A stretch of DNA of 64,000 nucleotides, taken from the NCBI GenBank assembly GCA_963422745.1, contig OY730477.1:1674001-1738000 (forward strand), written 5' to 3'. Shown piece by piece: positions 15,422-25,233 of this stretch. Position 1 is the first letter of the stretch, and every line of letters begins with the position of its first letter. Position numbers and translations under genes: made by a program. The notes beneath the pieces were generated by a model. That model was not told the origin of the DNA and did no database searches. It was given only the letters and a program-made list of their open reading frames with translations. The DNA is from G963422745 sp963422745 (GTDB lineage Bacteria; Actinomycetota; Acidimicrobiia; Acidimicrobiales; Aldehydirespiratoraceae).

Positions 15422-18193
15422 ATGGGCATCATCAGGCGCGTTCTTCATAGCGGCGAGGGTCGCAAGCTCAGGGCTCTGGAAGCACTGGTGCCCGACATCA
15501 ACGCGCACGAACCCGAACTGGAGACTCTCCCAGACGACGCTCTGAGAGCCAAGACCGGCGAGTTTCGTTCGCGCCTGGATCAGGGTGAACGGCCCGATGA
15601 TCTTTTGATTGAGTCGTTCGCGGTGGTGCGCGAAGTGGCCAGGCGGGTGCTCGGCCAGCGTCATTTCGACGTGCAGTTGGTTGGTGGTGCGGCCCTGCAT
15701 CTGGGTTGGGTAGCGGAGATGAAGACCGGCGAGGGCAAGACGCTGACTTCAACTTTGCCGATTTACCTCAATGGGCTGACCGGCAAAGGCGTCCATCTCG
15801 TCACCGTCAACGACTACCTCGCCGGGCGCGACTCAGAATGGATGGGACGGCTCTACCGCTGGTTGGGGCTTGAGGTCGGATTGATCGTCCCCGGTCGGCG
15901 CAGCACCGCTTACAAGCGGGCTCAGTACGCCGCCGACATCACCTACGGCACAAACAACGAGTTCGGCTTCGACTATCTGCGCGACAACATGGCGATGGCG
16001 CGCCACGCCCAAGTGCAACGCGGCCACCACTACTGCATCGTGGACGAGATTGACTCGATCCTGATTGACGAGGCCCGCACGCCTCTGATCATCTCGGGTC
16101 GGGTAGCAGATGCCGCGAAGCTCTACGTCAAGTTCGCGTCGATCGCCCGGGGACTCCGGCGTGACATTCACTACGAAGTCGATGAGGAAAAGCGCACTGT
16201 CGCACCCCTTGAGGAAGGCGTTCACGCGGTCGAGCGGGCGCTCGGCGTCGAAAACCTCTATGACCAAGTGTCGTCCAATCTGGTCCATCAGCTGCACGCC
16301 GCCTTACGCGCCAAGGAGCTGTATCGCAAGGATCGTGACTACATAGTTGCCGCTGGTGGTGAGGTGAAGATCGTTGATGAGTTTACCGGGCGAGTGCTTG
16401 ACGGACGGCGCTGGTCGGAGGGCCTGCACCAAGCCGTGGAAGCCAAAGAGGGTCTGGCCATCAAGGAGGAGAATCAGACCCTCGCCACGATCACCTTGCA
16501 GAACTACTACCGGCTCTATGACCGTCTGGCGGGAATGACCGGCACGGCGCAGACCGAAGCATCGGAGTTCGTGGCGACATACGGACTTCATGTCGTGCCT
16601 GTACCCACCCACCGGCCCATGGCACGGGCCGATCTCGGCGACTTGATCTATAAAACCGAAGACGGCAAGTTCTCCGCCTGCGTTGACGACATCAAAGAAA
16701 AGCACCAGCGAGGCCAGCCCGTGCTTGTGGGCACCGTGTCCGTTGAGACCTCCGAGAAGCTCTCCCGAATGCTCGCCCTGTCAGGCATTCCCCATGAGGT
16801 GCTCAACGCCAAACAGCACCACCGTGAAGCGGAGATAGTCACGCAGGCAGGCCGACTCGGCGGCGTGACCGTCGCCACCAACATGGCTGGTCGTGGTGTG
16901 GACATCTTGCTCGGTGGCAACCCAGAAGGGCTCGCCCTGCGCGACGTCAAGGCCGAAGGTCTCGACCCTGAAGAGGAAAAGGGCAAAGCCCGACTAGACG
17001 AGTTGACCATAAGACACACCGAGCTCACCAACACCGAACGCGAGCAAGTTCTCGAACTCGGCGGACTGTACGTGCTCGGGACGGAGCGTCACGAGAGCCG
17101 TCGCATCGACAATCAGCTTCGTGGTCGCTCCGGTCGTCAAGGAGATCCCGGATCGAGTCGTTTCTATCTGTCCCTTGAGGATGACCTTATGCGGTTGTTC
17201 GCAACGGGGGCGATGAACTTCGTGATGGAGCGAGCCCTGCCCGAGGACGTCCCGATCGAGGCCAAGATGGTCACCAAGGCCATTGAGCGGGCACAGAACA
17301 CTGTTGAGCAGCGCAACGCCGAAACCCGCAAGAATGTGTTGAAGTACGACGAAGTCATGAACGAGCAGCGCAAGGTCATCTATCGGCGCCGCGCTCAGAT
17401 CCTTGATGACGCCGACCTGCGCACAGAAGCCATCGAGTGCCTCGAAGAGGCCATCAATGGCGCCGTTGCAACCCACTGTGGTAACGACATCTTCGAAGAA
17501 TGGGACCTTGAGGGCCTTATCTCACAAGTGCGCACGCTTTGGCCCACCGAGCTGACACCCGCTGATATCGGTGATGCCCGCACGGTGCAGGAAGTATTTG
17601 AACTGCTCCACACCGAAGGCATTGTCCTGTACGAACAACGAGAGGCCGAACTTGGTTCGGAAGTGATGCGTCAGGTGGAACGCCAGGTGATGTTGCGCCT
17701 GATCGACCAAAAATGGCGTCAACACCTGCGCGAGATGGATCTGCTGCGCGAGGGAATCCACCTGCGAGCGATGGGCCAGAGGGACCCGGCTACGGAGTGG
17801 CAACGCGAAGGCTTCGAGATGTTCGCGATGATGATGACCGGCATCGCTTTGGACTTCGTCAAGTACATGATGCACGTACAGGCGGTCGTCGACCGTCGTG
17901 GCGGCGAGCCGGGGGCTGCGGTTGATCGTCAAAGCGATGATCAGCAGAGGTTGGTAGAAGTCATTGAGCACCGCACAGACGATCTGGTCTCGACAAGCAC
18001 CGCTGCTGGCGACAAGCCCTCCGCCGGGACGCAGGCCCCGAACCCACGGGCAGCAGCGGTCACCAAAGGGTCTCGCAAAAGGGTTCCGTTGGTGAAAGGT
18101 GAACTCGAAAAGATCGGGCGCAACGAACCGTGCCCTTGCGCCAGCGGCCGAAAATACAAGCAGTGTCACGGCAGGATCGGAGCGGCGAGCTAG
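15422..18193 (+). CDS. secA: Preprotein translocase ATPase SecA
   Basis: 923 residues, full length. It drives post-translational export through SecYEG. Walker A is in MKTGEGKTLTSTLPIYL, the DEAD-type Walker B in VDEIDSILIDEARTPLIISG, helicase motif VI in LRGRSGRQGDPGSSRFYLS, and TNMAGRGVDILLGG is also present. The C-terminal zinc motif CPCASGRKYKQCHG is complete. ATG 15422 begins MGIIRRVLHSGEG, as in other actinobacterial SecA1 proteins. The gene follows hpf and precedes prfB by 33 bp. Confidence 0.98.
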   Translation: MGIIRRVLHSGEGRKLRALEALVPDINAHEPELETLPDDALRAKTGEFRSRLDQGERPDDLLIESFAVVREVARRVLGQRHFDVQLVGGAALHLGWVAEMKTGEGKTLTSTLPIYLNGLTGKGVHLVTVNDYLAGRDSEWMGRLYRWLGLEVGLIVPGRRSTAYKRAQYAADITYGTNNEFGFDYLRDNMAMARHAQVQRGHHYCIVDEIDSILIDEARTPLIISGRVADAAKLYVKFASIARGLRRDIHYEVDEEKRTVAPLEEGVHAVERALGVENLYDQVSSNLVHQLHAALRAKELYRKDRDYIVAAGGEVKIVDEFTGRVLDGRRWSEGLHQAVEAKEGLAIKEENQTLATITLQNYYRLYDRLAGMTGTAQTEASEFVATYGLHVVPVPTHRPMARADLGDLIYKTEDGKFSACVDDIKEKHQRGQPVLVGTVSVETSEKLSRMLALSGIPHEVLNAKQHHREAEIVTQAGRLGGVTVATNMAGRGVDILLGGNPEGLALRDVKAEGLDPEEEKGKARLDELTIRHTELTNTEREQVLELGGLYVLGTERHESRRIDNQLRGRSGRQGDPGSSRFYLSLEDDLMRLFATGAMNFVMERALPEDVPIEAKMVTKAIERAQNTVEQRNAETRKNVLKYDEVMNEQRKVIYRRRAQILDDADLRTEAIECLEEAINGAVATHCGNDIFEEWDLEGLISQVRTLWPTELTPADIGDARTVQEVFELLHTEGIVLYEQREAELGSEVMRQVERQVMLRLIDQKWRQHLREMDLLREGIHLRAMGQRDPATEWQREGFEMFAMMMTGIALDFVKYMMHVQAVVDRRGGEPGAAVDRQSDDQQRLVEVIEHRTDDLVSTSTAAGDKPSAGTQAPNPRAAAVTKGSRKRVPLVKGELEKIGRNEPCPCASGRKYKQCHGRIGAAS

Positions 18194-18226
18194 CGTTGCT
18201 GGGCTCCCGATCCAGGTGCATGCGCT

Positions 18227-19330
18227 ATGCAGGACTTCACCGATCAGATCTCTGCGATGCGCAGCCGTTTATGCGACGCCCGCACCTACCTACGAATCGA
18301 CGATCTACGGGCCCGGTTACCCCAACTCGAAGCTGAGGCTTCGCGTCCTGATCTGTGGGACGACCGCGACAAGGCCCGCAAGCTCACCTCCGAACTGGCG
18401 GGCGTCAACGAAGATCTTGAGATGTTTCGGCGCCTTGAAGTCGATGTGATCGAGACGGAGACATTGCACGAACTTGCCCGCGAGGAGCTTGATGAGTCGC
18501 TCGAACCCGAGATCGGCGAGGGCCTGGAGTCCCTGGGTATACGTTTCGCGGATCTGGAGATGCGGGCATTGTTTGTCGGTGAGTTTGACCAGGGCGACGC
18601 TGTCTGTCAGATCAAGTCCGGGGAGGGAGGCACCGACGCGCAGGACTGGGCCGAGATCATGATGCGCATGTACGACCGCTGGGCCGACCGGCGCGGTTTC
18701 GAATTGGAGATCACCTCGGCGAGCGCTGGCACAGAGGCTGGCTTGTCGAGCATTGAGTTCATCTTGAAGGGCTGCCGCGCCTATGGACTGATGCATGCCG
18801 AGCACGGTGTGCATCGGCTGGTACGAATCTCGCCTTTCAACAACGAGGGCAAACGACAGACGGCCTTTGCCGCGGTCCAGGTGGCGCCGTTCTTTGAGGA
18901 CGTTACCGATGAAATCGAGATCGACGAGAAGGAACTGCGCATTGACACTTACCGGTCGTCGGGAGCTGGTGGCCAGCATGTCAACGTCACTGACTCTGCC
19001 GTTCGGATAACGCACTTGCCCACCGGAATCGTCACTGGCTGCCAAAACGAGCGAAGCCAGCACCAAAACAAAGAACGCGCCATGAAAATGATGGCCGCCA
19101 GGTTGCTGGACCTGGAGCGACGCAGACGCCAGAAAGAGATCGCGGGCATAACCGGCGAGCAGCGCAACGTCGGCTTCGGCAGCCAGATTCGCAGTTACGT
19201 ACTGCAGCCGTACCAAATGGTGAAGGACCTGCGAAGCGGACACGAGACCGCCCAAGTCCAGGCGGTTCTCAACGGCGACGTTGAGCAGTTCATGGAGGCC
19301 TACCTGCGATGGAGCCGCGCCGGTCCGTGA
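18227..19330 (+). CDS. prfB: Peptide chain release factor 2
   Basis: 367 residues. It terminates translation at UGA and UAA. The codon-recognition tripeptide SPF (VRISPFNNEGKRQTAFA) and the catalytic GGQ (SSGAGGQHVNVTDSAVRI) are intact. The frame is continuous from ATG 18227; the programmed +1 frameshift site found near codon 25 in many bacteria is absent, as is usual in actinobacteria. The order prfB-ftsE-ftsX is conserved in the phylum. The stop at 19328-19330 lies in a 19-bp near-repeat (TCCGTGAGGTG at 19324 and 19343). Confidence 0.97.
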   Translation: MQDFTDQISAMRSRLCDARTYLRIDDLRARLPQLEAEASRPDLWDDRDKARKLTSELAGVNEDLEMFRRLEVDVIETETLHELAREELDESLEPEIGEGLESLGIRFADLEMRALFVGEFDQGDAVCQIKSGEGGTDAQDWAEIMMRMYDRWADRRGFELEITSASAGTEAGLSSIEFILKGCRAYGLMHAEHGVHRLVRISPFNNEGKRQTAFAAVQVAPFFEDVTDEIEIDEKELRIDTYRSSGAGGQHVNVTDSAVRITHLPTGIVTGCQNERSQHQNKERAMKMMAARLLDLERRRRQKEIAGITGEQRNVGFGSQIRSYVLQPYQMVKDLRSGHETAQVQAVLNGDVEQFMEAYLRWSRAGP

Positions 19331-19353
19331 GGTGCCCGAGACTCCGTGAGGTG
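19324..19353 (+). repeat. 19-bp-offset repeat across the prfB stop codon
   Basis: TCCGTGAGGTG at 19324-19334, containing the prfB TGA, recurs at 19343-19353 followed by a similar ACCGC/CCCGA tail. It is short and could be chance, but matches the pattern of short duplications at gene ends elsewhere in the window. Confidence 0.6.
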
Positions 19354-19423
19354 ACCGCTGCTGCGGTACCACTACGAAGGGTCTCACTGCTAGCGTCACT
19401 AACTTCACGTTGTTGGGATCGGC

Positions 19424-20101
19424 ATGATCAAACTCGAAAACGTCACCAAGGTCTTCAAAGGAGACAACGTCGCGCTGCGCGACGCCACGGTAGGTATCGA
19501 TAAGGGCGAGTTCGTCTTCTTGGTGGGACCGTCGGGTTCGGGCAAATCAACCTTCATCCGGCTCCTGAATCGTGAGGAGATACCAGAAAACGGAAAGATC
19601 TTTGTAGCAGGCAAAGACATAGCCCAACTTGGGTCCTGGAAAGTGCCCTACCTGCGCCGCAACATCGGCTACATCTTCCAAGACTTCAAGCTGTTGCCCA
19701 ACAAGACGGTGTACGAAAACGTTGCCTTTGCCCTTGAGGTGATCGGCAGGCCCCGTCATGTGATCAAAAAGCAGGTGCCAGCGATCTTGGAACTGGTGGG
19801 GCTGGGCTCAAAGACCAAGAACTTACCCTTGGAGCTGTCTGGTGGCGAACAGCAGCGGGTCTCAATCGCACGGGCGTTCGTCAACCGGCCGCTGATTCTG
19901 CTCGCGGATGAGCCCACCGGGAACCTCGACCCTCAGACATCTATTGGCATCATGGGTTTGCTGGATCGCATTAACCGCACCGGCACGACCGTGGTAATGG
20001 CCACCCACGACAGCGGGGTGGTCGACACCTTACGCCGCCGGGTTATCGAACTCGATCAGGGTGTGATCGTGCGCGACCAAGCCCGGGGTGTGTACGAGTA
20101 A
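19424..20101 (+). CDS. ftsE: Cell division ATP-binding protein FtsE
   Basis: 225 residues. The ABC ATPase has Walker A GPSGSGKSTFIRLL, signature LSGGEQQRVSIARAFV, Walker B LILLADEPTGNLD and switch His in MATHDSG. It partners FtsX at the septum and controls peptidoglycan hydrolases. ATG 19424 begins MIKLENVTKVFKG. Six bases separate it from ftsX. Confidence 0.97.
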   Translation: MIKLENVTKVFKGDNVALRDATVGIDKGEFVFLVGPSGSGKSTFIRLLNREEIPENGKIFVAGKDIAQLGSWKVPYLRRNIGYIFQDFKLLPNKTVYENVAFALEVIGRPRHVIKKQVPAILELVGLGSKTKNLPLELSGGEQQRVSIARAFVNRPLILLADEPTGNLDPQTSIGIMGLLDRINRTGTTVVMATHDSGVVDTLRRRVIELDQGVIVRDQARGVYE

Positions 20102-20107
20102 TACCCC

Positions 20108-21004
20108 ATGGCCATTAGTCCCGTATATGCACTTCGTGAGACCGGTCAGAATCTCCGGCGCAATAGCATGTTGTCGTTGGCGACGATCATCACGATCGGT
20201 GTGTCGTTGTGGATGTTCGGTTCCTTTTACCTGTTCGATTTCGCGGTAGCCAATGCCACCCAGCGCTGGGAAGGCGGCATTGAGTTCGTGATCTGGGTGA
20301 ATCCCGGTGCGAGCACAGAACAGCAGAACGCAATCAGCGATGCGGTTTCGACCAGTCCCCAGATCAGGGACTTCACCTACGTTGACCAACAGGAGGCCTA
20401 CGAAGAATTCAAAGAGCTGTTCGCCGAGACCCCTGAGCTGATTGAGGTCGTCACGCTTGATGTCATCCCGCCGTCTTATCGTGTCGTTCCTGCTGACCCC
20501 GACGCGGACGTGGTTGAGGAGTTGGCCTCGCAGTTTCGTGGTCGTCCGGGTGTTCGTAGGGTCGTGTCCGCCAACGACACCATCCGCGCCATCCAACAAC
20601 AGGCCGACCGGATTGGGTTCGTGTTCTTCGTGGGCTCGATCATCTTGTTGCTTGCAGCCACGCTACTGATCCTGACAAACATCGTCAGCGCCATCAGGAG
20701 CCGCGCCCGTGAGATTGAGATCATGAAGGTGGTCGGTGCCACCAACTGGTTCATTCGTGTTCCGTTCATGTTGGAGGGTCTTGTTCAGGCCGCCGTCGGT
20801 GCATTGCTTGCTTGGGGAGGTTTGTATGCAGTTGACCGACATGTCATTGACGACCTCAACAATGCCGCCAGCCTGGAACTCTTCACAGGCCTTCAGGTCA
20901 GCGAGGACGAGTTCTTGTTCACCTCGGTTTTTGTCCTGGCTATCGCCGTTGCCGTGTCAGTCGTCGGATCGGCGGTGGCAGTGGCGGCCTACATGGACCG
21001 GTGA
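20108..21004 (+). CDS. ftsX: Cell division protein FtsX
   Basis: 298 residues. The order is a short cytoplasmic N-terminus, TM1 at about residues 25-45, a large extracytoplasmic domain (about 50-170), then three more membrane segments (about 178-200, 225-250, 270-293), the standard FtsX topology. The motif IRSRAREIEIMKVVGATNWFIR precedes TM3. The usual next gene, smpB, is not here but 6 kb away on the other strand. The TGA at 21002-21004 is followed immediately by the first unit of a tandem array. Confidence 0.96.
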   Translation: MAISPVYALRETGQNLRRNSMLSLATIITIGVSLWMFGSFYLFDFAVANATQRWEGGIEFVIWVNPGASTEQQNAISDAVSTSPQIRDFTYVDQQEAYEEFKELFAETPELIEVVTLDVIPPSYRVVPADPDADVVEELASQFRGRPGVRRVVSANDTIRAIQQQADRIGFVFFVGSIILLLAATLLILTNIVSAIRSRAREIEIMKVVGATNWFIRVPFMLEGLVQAAVGALLAWGGLYAVDRHVIDDLNNAASLELFTGLQVSEDEFLFTSVFVLAIAVAVSVVGSAVAVAAYMDR

Positions 21005-21427
21005 TCGCGTTGTTGCAATCCTGTACCTGCTGTGACACCTGCTGCGTGCTGTGATATGGGTGCGCGGTGGTTCCGCGGGCCGAGTTCAGGGTCGCGTTGT
21101 TGCAATCGTGTACCTGCTGTGAGACATGGTGTGTTCTGTGATGTGGGTGCGCGGTGGTTCCGCGGGCCGAGTTCAGGGTCGCGTTGTTGCTGGGTGCTGT
21201 TGTGACACCTGTTTGGTGTTGTGATGTGGGTGCGCGGTGGTTCCGCGGGCCGAGTTCAGGGTCGCGTTGTTGCTGGGTGCTGTTGTGACACCTGTTTGGT
21301 GTTGTGATGTGGGTGCGCGGTGGTTCCGCGGGCCGAGTTCAGGGTCGCGTTGTTGCTGGGTGCTGTTGTGACACCTGTTTGGTGTTGTGATGTGGGTGCG
21401 CGGTGGTTCCGCGGGCCGAGTTCACAG
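21005..21427 (+). repeat. Five-copy tandem array downstream of ftsX (87/87/83/83/83 bp)
   Basis: Units start at TCGCGTTGTTG: 21005, 21092, 21179, 21262 and 21345. The first two units are 87-bp variants; the last three are 83 bp and appear identical. Each carries GCGCGGTGGTTCCGCGG, whose CGCGG and CCGCG arms can pair around a TGGTT loop. There are no unique spacers, so this is a minisatellite and not a CRISPR array. The repeated hairpins could terminate or stabilise the ftsEX transcript. Confidence 0.95.
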
Positions 21428-21518
21428 ATGTCTGTTTGTTTCGTGTTGGCGGGTCCTGATACGCATTTGTGTCGCAGGTCTTAGTATTGCCTGCCCAAAC
21501 TAGTGGAGGTGTGATCCA

Positions 21519-22364
21519 ATGAGCGCGCTCACAACAGTGCTCCGTGGTGTCGATTTTGGGGAGGCTCCTCGTTGGCGTGACGGACTGCTTTGGTTTTCGG
21601 ACTTCTACCGTCAAGGTGTGTTCACGCTTGACTCGAACGGTGTGAAGGAGTGCCGGTTCAGCTTCGACGATCGACCGTCCGGGCTGGGCTGGATGCCCGA
21701 CGGAACGCTGCTGGTAGTGGCTATGACATCTCGCAAGATTCTTGCGGTGTCTCCAACCGGAGAGATCGCTGAGCACGCCGATCTCTCCGGGTTCGCAGAC
21801 GGGCATTGCAACGACATGGTCGTGGCGGCCAATGGCACCGCCTATGTAGGCAATTTCGGTTTCGATCACGAAAGCGGCGCCGATTTCAAGATGGCCCGAC
21901 TCGCCCGGGTGGACCCCGATGGTACTGTCCATGAGGCGGCCCGTGATCTGATGTTTCCCAACGGATCGGTGATCACCGCCGACGGACGCACCTTGGTGGT
22001 GGGCGAAACCTTCGGCGGTCGCTACACGGCCTTCGACATCAACGACGATGGTTCGCTCACCAACCGGCGGATCTGGGCCGAAGTTCCCGGCAGCACCCCC
22101 GACGGTTGCTGCCTGGATGAGCAGGGGGCTATCTGGATGGCGGACTTCGTCGGCGGCCAGGTGGCTCGAGTGCTTGAAGGTGGTGAGATCACAACGTCGT
22201 TTCGCGTCGAGGGGAGAGCTGTTGCGTGCATGCTCGGTGGAGACGACGGGCGCACCCTTTACGTGCTGCAATCGCCGACGGCGGATCCTGATGAGTTGAG
22301 CGGTCAAGGTCTTTCGTCAGTTGCTGTTGTTCGCGTTGAGGTTGTTGGGGCGGGGTTGCCGTAG
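21519..22364 (+). CDS. SMP-30/gluconolactonase-like beta-propeller protein
   Basis: 281 residues. Motifs of the SMP-30/Gluconolactonase/LRE-like family appear in order: GVDFGEAPRWRDGLLWFSD with the metal-binding Glu, RPSGLGWMPDGTLLVV, CNDMVVAANGTAYVGNFGF, and TPDGCCLDEQGAIWMADF. The conserved Asn and Asp metal ligands are therefore present. Members are lactonases acting on sugar or xenobiotic lactones; the substrate is not known. ATG 21519 has GGAGGTGTG upstream. It precedes an acyl-CoA dehydrogenase by 37 bp and is likely co-transcribed with it. Confidence 0.88.
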   Translation: MSALTTVLRGVDFGEAPRWRDGLLWFSDFYRQGVFTLDSNGVKECRFSFDDRPSGLGWMPDGTLLVVAMTSRKILAVSPTGEIAEHADLSGFADGHCNDMVVAANGTAYVGNFGFDHESGADFKMARLARVDPDGTVHEAARDLMFPNGSVITADGRTLVVGETFGGRYTAFDINDDGSLTNRRIWAEVPGSTPDGCCLDEQGAIWMADFVGGQVARVLEGGEITTSFRVEGRAVACMLGGDDGRTLYVLQSPTADPDELSGQGLSSVAVVRVEVVGAGLP

Positions 22365-22401
22365 GGTTCGCGACTTCTTCACGAAACGTCTCTACGGAGG
22401 T

Positions 22402-23646
22402 ATGGCATTGGCCATTGACTTTTCCTTGAGTCCTGAACTTGAGGCCATCCGCGAACGTGTTCGGACATTCGTTCGCGACGAGATCTCTACTGTCGAGGCC
22501 GAGATTGAAGGCGACAACGGTGCTGGGGGTCTTGAAGGGAAGGCCCGGGTTGACGCACTGATCGGCTTGCGCAGCAAGGCGCGGGCAGCGGGTCTGTGGC
22601 TGCCGCACATGCCTGCGCAGTGGGGAGGAATGGGTCTCGGCCATGTCGCATTGGCGATGGTGCAGGCCGAAGCCGCGAAGACGCGTTACGGGCCGTGGGT
22701 GATGAATTGCCAGGCCCCCGACGAGGGCAACATGCACACGCTGCTGCATTGGGCCACTCCTGAGCAGGCAGCCAAATACCTGAAGCCACTGTGTGATGGA
22801 CGGGTGTGGTCATGTTTCGCTATGACCGAGCCGGAAGTAGCTGGCTCTGACCCCACCCTCATCCAGACCAGCGCCTACCGCGATGGTGAGGAGTGGGTGA
22901 TCAATGGGCACAAGTGGTTCATATCCAACGCCCACCGCGCTTCTTTTGCCATTCTGATTGCCCGCACCGAGGACGACCCTGAACTCCCGCAGGCCGCCAA
23001 CACGGCGTTCATCGTTGACCTGCCTCGCCAGGGATGGACCGACGTGCGTCAGATTGAGACCATGCACGGATCAACCGGTCACTCGGAGATTCTAATTGAG
23101 GATCTGCGTCTACACGAGAGCCAGATGCTCGGCGGGCGGGGGCAGGGCCACATGCTCGGCCAGTATCGTCTCGGCCCCGCTCGGCTGGCACACTGCATGC
23201 GTTGGATCGCCCAAGCCGAGACTGCGCTGGACATGATGGTGGACCGGTCCCTTAACCGTTACTCCCACGGATCGCTTCTGGCCGAAAAGCAGGGAATCCA
23301 GTGGCTGATCGCGGATTCTGCGATGGAGTTGTACCAATGCAAGCTGATGGTGTTGCATGCAGCTTCCAAGATTGACGCTGGTCAGGACTTCAAGAGCGAG
23401 GTCTCAATGGCCAAGCACTTCGTTGCCAACAGCCTGAATCGCATCATTGACCGCTCGATTCAAGTTCATGGCGCCCTCGGCTACTCCACGGACACCCCCT
23501 TGGCGCACATGTATCAGCATGCTCGCTGGGCTCGCTTCGCCGACGGCGCGGATGAGGTGCATCAGATGCGGATAGCACAAAGGACGATCGCGGCCTACAA
23601 GGACTTCGGTACAACGAGGTCAGCCACGGGTGACTTGCCGATTTGA
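22402..23646 (+). CDS. Acyl-CoA dehydrogenase family protein (ACAD10/11-like)
   Basis: 414 residues. FAD-binding motifs are CFAMTEPEVAGSDPTLI and WVINGHKWFISNAHRA, with the C-terminal IQVHGALGYSTDTPLAHMYQHARWARFADGADEVH regions (quoted as pieces IQVHGALGYS and ADGADEVH) characteristic of the ACAD10/11-type subgroup. It would oxidise an unidentified acyl-CoA. ATG 22402 has a GGAGGT site 6 bases upstream. It is convergent with a second acyl-CoA dehydrogenase, the two 3' ends overlapping by 27 bp. Confidence 0.9.
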   Translation: MALAIDFSLSPELEAIRERVRTFVRDEISTVEAEIEGDNGAGGLEGKARVDALIGLRSKARAAGLWLPHMPAQWGGMGLGHVALAMVQAEAAKTRYGPWVMNCQAPDEGNMHTLLHWATPEQAAKYLKPLCDGRVWSCFAMTEPEVAGSDPTLIQTSAYRDGEEWVINGHKWFISNAHRASFAILIARTEDDPELPQAANTAFIVDLPRQGWTDVRQIETMHGSTGHSEILIEDLRLHESQMLGGRGQGHMLGQYRLGPARLAHCMRWIAQAETALDMMVDRSLNRYSHGSLLAEKQGIQWLIADSAMELYQCKLMVLHAASKIDAGQDFKSEVSMAKHFVANSLNRIIDRSIQVHGALGYSTDTPLAHMYQHARWARFADGADEVHQMRIAQRTIAAYKDFGTTRSATGDLPI

Positions 23647-24897
23647 GCGCTGACCCGGGTTCGGTTGGGTACCTACCTTTAGGTCCTTGAACGGTACGCC
23701 CTTGCTGGCATCAATGTCGCGAGGAAGTCCGAGTACCCGGTCACCGATGATGTTTCGTTGGATCTCGTTGGTACCACCGGCGATACCACCTTGCAAAGTG
23801 GTGATCGCGTTGCGCTGCCACGCAGCACTGCCGTTGTGGTCCCAGGCAATGCTTGATGGACCCACTACGGCCAGCGACAGATCACGGTACAGAGCCAAAA
23901 TGTTGGTGGCGATGAGCTTGGTGAGAGATCCGCCGGGCCCTGGAGTCTTACCTGCTTGAAGTTCCGCCCGGGTGCGAATCCGGACCAGTGACGCCGTGGT
24001 CTCCATGGCCCGCAGCCTCATGAGATCTTGACGCAGCAAGGGATGATCAATGACACCCCGCTTTGTGGCCTCAACGATCAGCTGATCCGATCGATCGGTG
24101 GAAATGCCAGATGTTGTTCCGGTGCCGATGGCAACTCGCTCGTACATGAGCATTGCTGTCGCCATGTTCCAACCATTGTTGAGATCCCCTAGCAAGGCGT
24201 CGGTTCCGACTGCGACGTCTGTGAGGAACACCTCGTTGAAGTGCATGCCACCGTCAATCTGACGAATCGGTCGGATTTCAACACCCTCGGCGCCCATCGG
24301 AACAATAAACATTGAGATCCCGGCGTGTTTGGATACGTCGGGATCGGTACGGGCGATGATGATTCCGTAGTCGGACACGTGCGCCAGCGTCGTCCACACC
24401 TTTTGTCCGTTGATCACCCAGATGTCGCCATCTTTCTCGGCTCGGGTCTGCAGGCTTGCGACATCGGAACCTGCGCCAGGCTCGGAGAACATCTGACACC
24501 ACACGGTGAGTGCTGAGATGTTGTCGGCCAGATAGGCCGCCTTTTGCTGATGGGTGCCGTACTCAAACAGCATTGGCAGGCACATGCCGTGACTGATGGT
24601 CAAATCCGAGGTCATGTCCGGGTACTTGGCATACTCCTCACGCCATATGCGTTCATGGGCCTTGGTCAGCCCAGCGCCGCCGTACTCACGTGGATAGGTC
24701 AGCCCTGCCAGGCCTGCGGCCGAAGCGGCAGATTGGAAAGCCTTGGCTTGCTTCAACCTTTGTGTTCCTCGAGGATCGGCATTGCTGCCAAGACGACTGC
24801 CGATGGCGTGCTCGTCGAGGAACACTGTGCAACGAGCCCGGAAGGCGTCGGCCTCCAGCGGCGAAATCAAGCTATCGGACATGGCGGTCATGGACAT
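23620..24897 (-). CDS. Acyl-CoA dehydrogenase
   Basis: 425 residues. CQMFSEPGAGSDVASLQTRA and WVINGQKVWTTLAHVSDYG are the central FAD/substrate motifs, and GGIAGGTNEIQRNIIGDRVLG is the C-terminal signature. It resembles FadE-type dehydrogenases used in actinobacterial fatty-acid or sterol side-chain degradation; substrate unknown. The start ATG at 24897 could instead be the in-frame ATGs 6 or 15 bases downstream. Its 3' end overlaps the convergent dehydrogenase. Confidence 0.92.
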   Translation of the reverse strand: MSMTAMSDSLISPLEADAFRARCTVFLDEHAIGSRLGSNADPRGTQRLKQAKAFQSAASAAGLAGLTYPREYGGAGLTKAHERIWREEYAKYPDMTSDLTISHGMCLPMLFEYGTHQQKAAYLADNISALTVWCQMFSEPGAGSDVASLQTRAEKDGDIWVINGQKVWTTLAHVSDYGIIIARTDPDVSKHAGISMFIVPMGAEGVEIRPIRQIDGGMHFNEVFLTDVAVGTDALLGDLNNGWNMATAMLMYERVAIGTGTTSGISTDRSDQLIVEATKRGVIDHPLLRQDLMRLRAMETTASLVRIRTRAELQAGKTPGPGGSLTKLIATNILALYRDLSLAVVGPSSIAWDHNGSAAWQRNAITTLQGGIAGGTNEIQRNIIGDRVLGLPRDIDASKGVPFKDLKVGTQPNPGQRSNRQVTRG

Positions 24898-24962
24898 GGA
24901 AACTCTCTGACATAGGAACTCTCTAGCCGCGGTAGCCCGTCGACTTCAAGATGAGAACCACC

Positions 24963-25228
24963 CAGCTCCAACCTGGTTTGGCAGCTCCAACCTGGTTTGG
25001 AGCCCGATGATTGTTGCCTGGCCCCATGATTGGCTCGCCCAGATGCAATCGGGCCAGCGCGCGAATTCAGGATGTAGCGGACCGGCCTTTGAACTGTGGC
25101 TCGCCCAGACGCAATCGGGACAGCGCACGAATTCAGGATGTAGCGGACCGGACTTTGAACTGTGGCTCGCCCAGACGCAATCGGGCCAGCACGCGAATTC
25201 AGGATGTAGCGGACCTGATGTCTAATGT
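24963..25228. repeat. 19-bp x2 and 66-bp x3 tandem repeats at the 3' side of ssrA
   Basis: CAGCTCCAACCTGGTTTGG occupies 24963-24981 and 24982-25000. Three units starting TGGCTCGCCCAGA lie at 25031, 25097 and 25163 (66 bp each, the last shortened), with a few scattered substitutions. The array lies between the minus-strand acyl-CoA dehydrogenase start and the 3' end of tmRNA. Frames through it are open only because 66 is a multiple of three. Confidence 0.93.
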
Positions 25229-25233
25229 CTGCT

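Noticed and set aside
18227..18350. Programmed frameshift in prfB
   Set aside because: The frame is continuous from the ATG; no in-frame UGA or slippery CUU-U is present near codon 25.
21005..21427. CRISPR array
   Set aside because: Whole units repeat without unique spacers and there are no cas genes; it is a minisatellite.
25007..25225. Small protein with 22-residue repeats
   Set aside because: The frame is open only because the 66-bp unit is a multiple of three; all three frames stay largely open, there is no ribosome site, and substitutions are not biased to synonymous positions.
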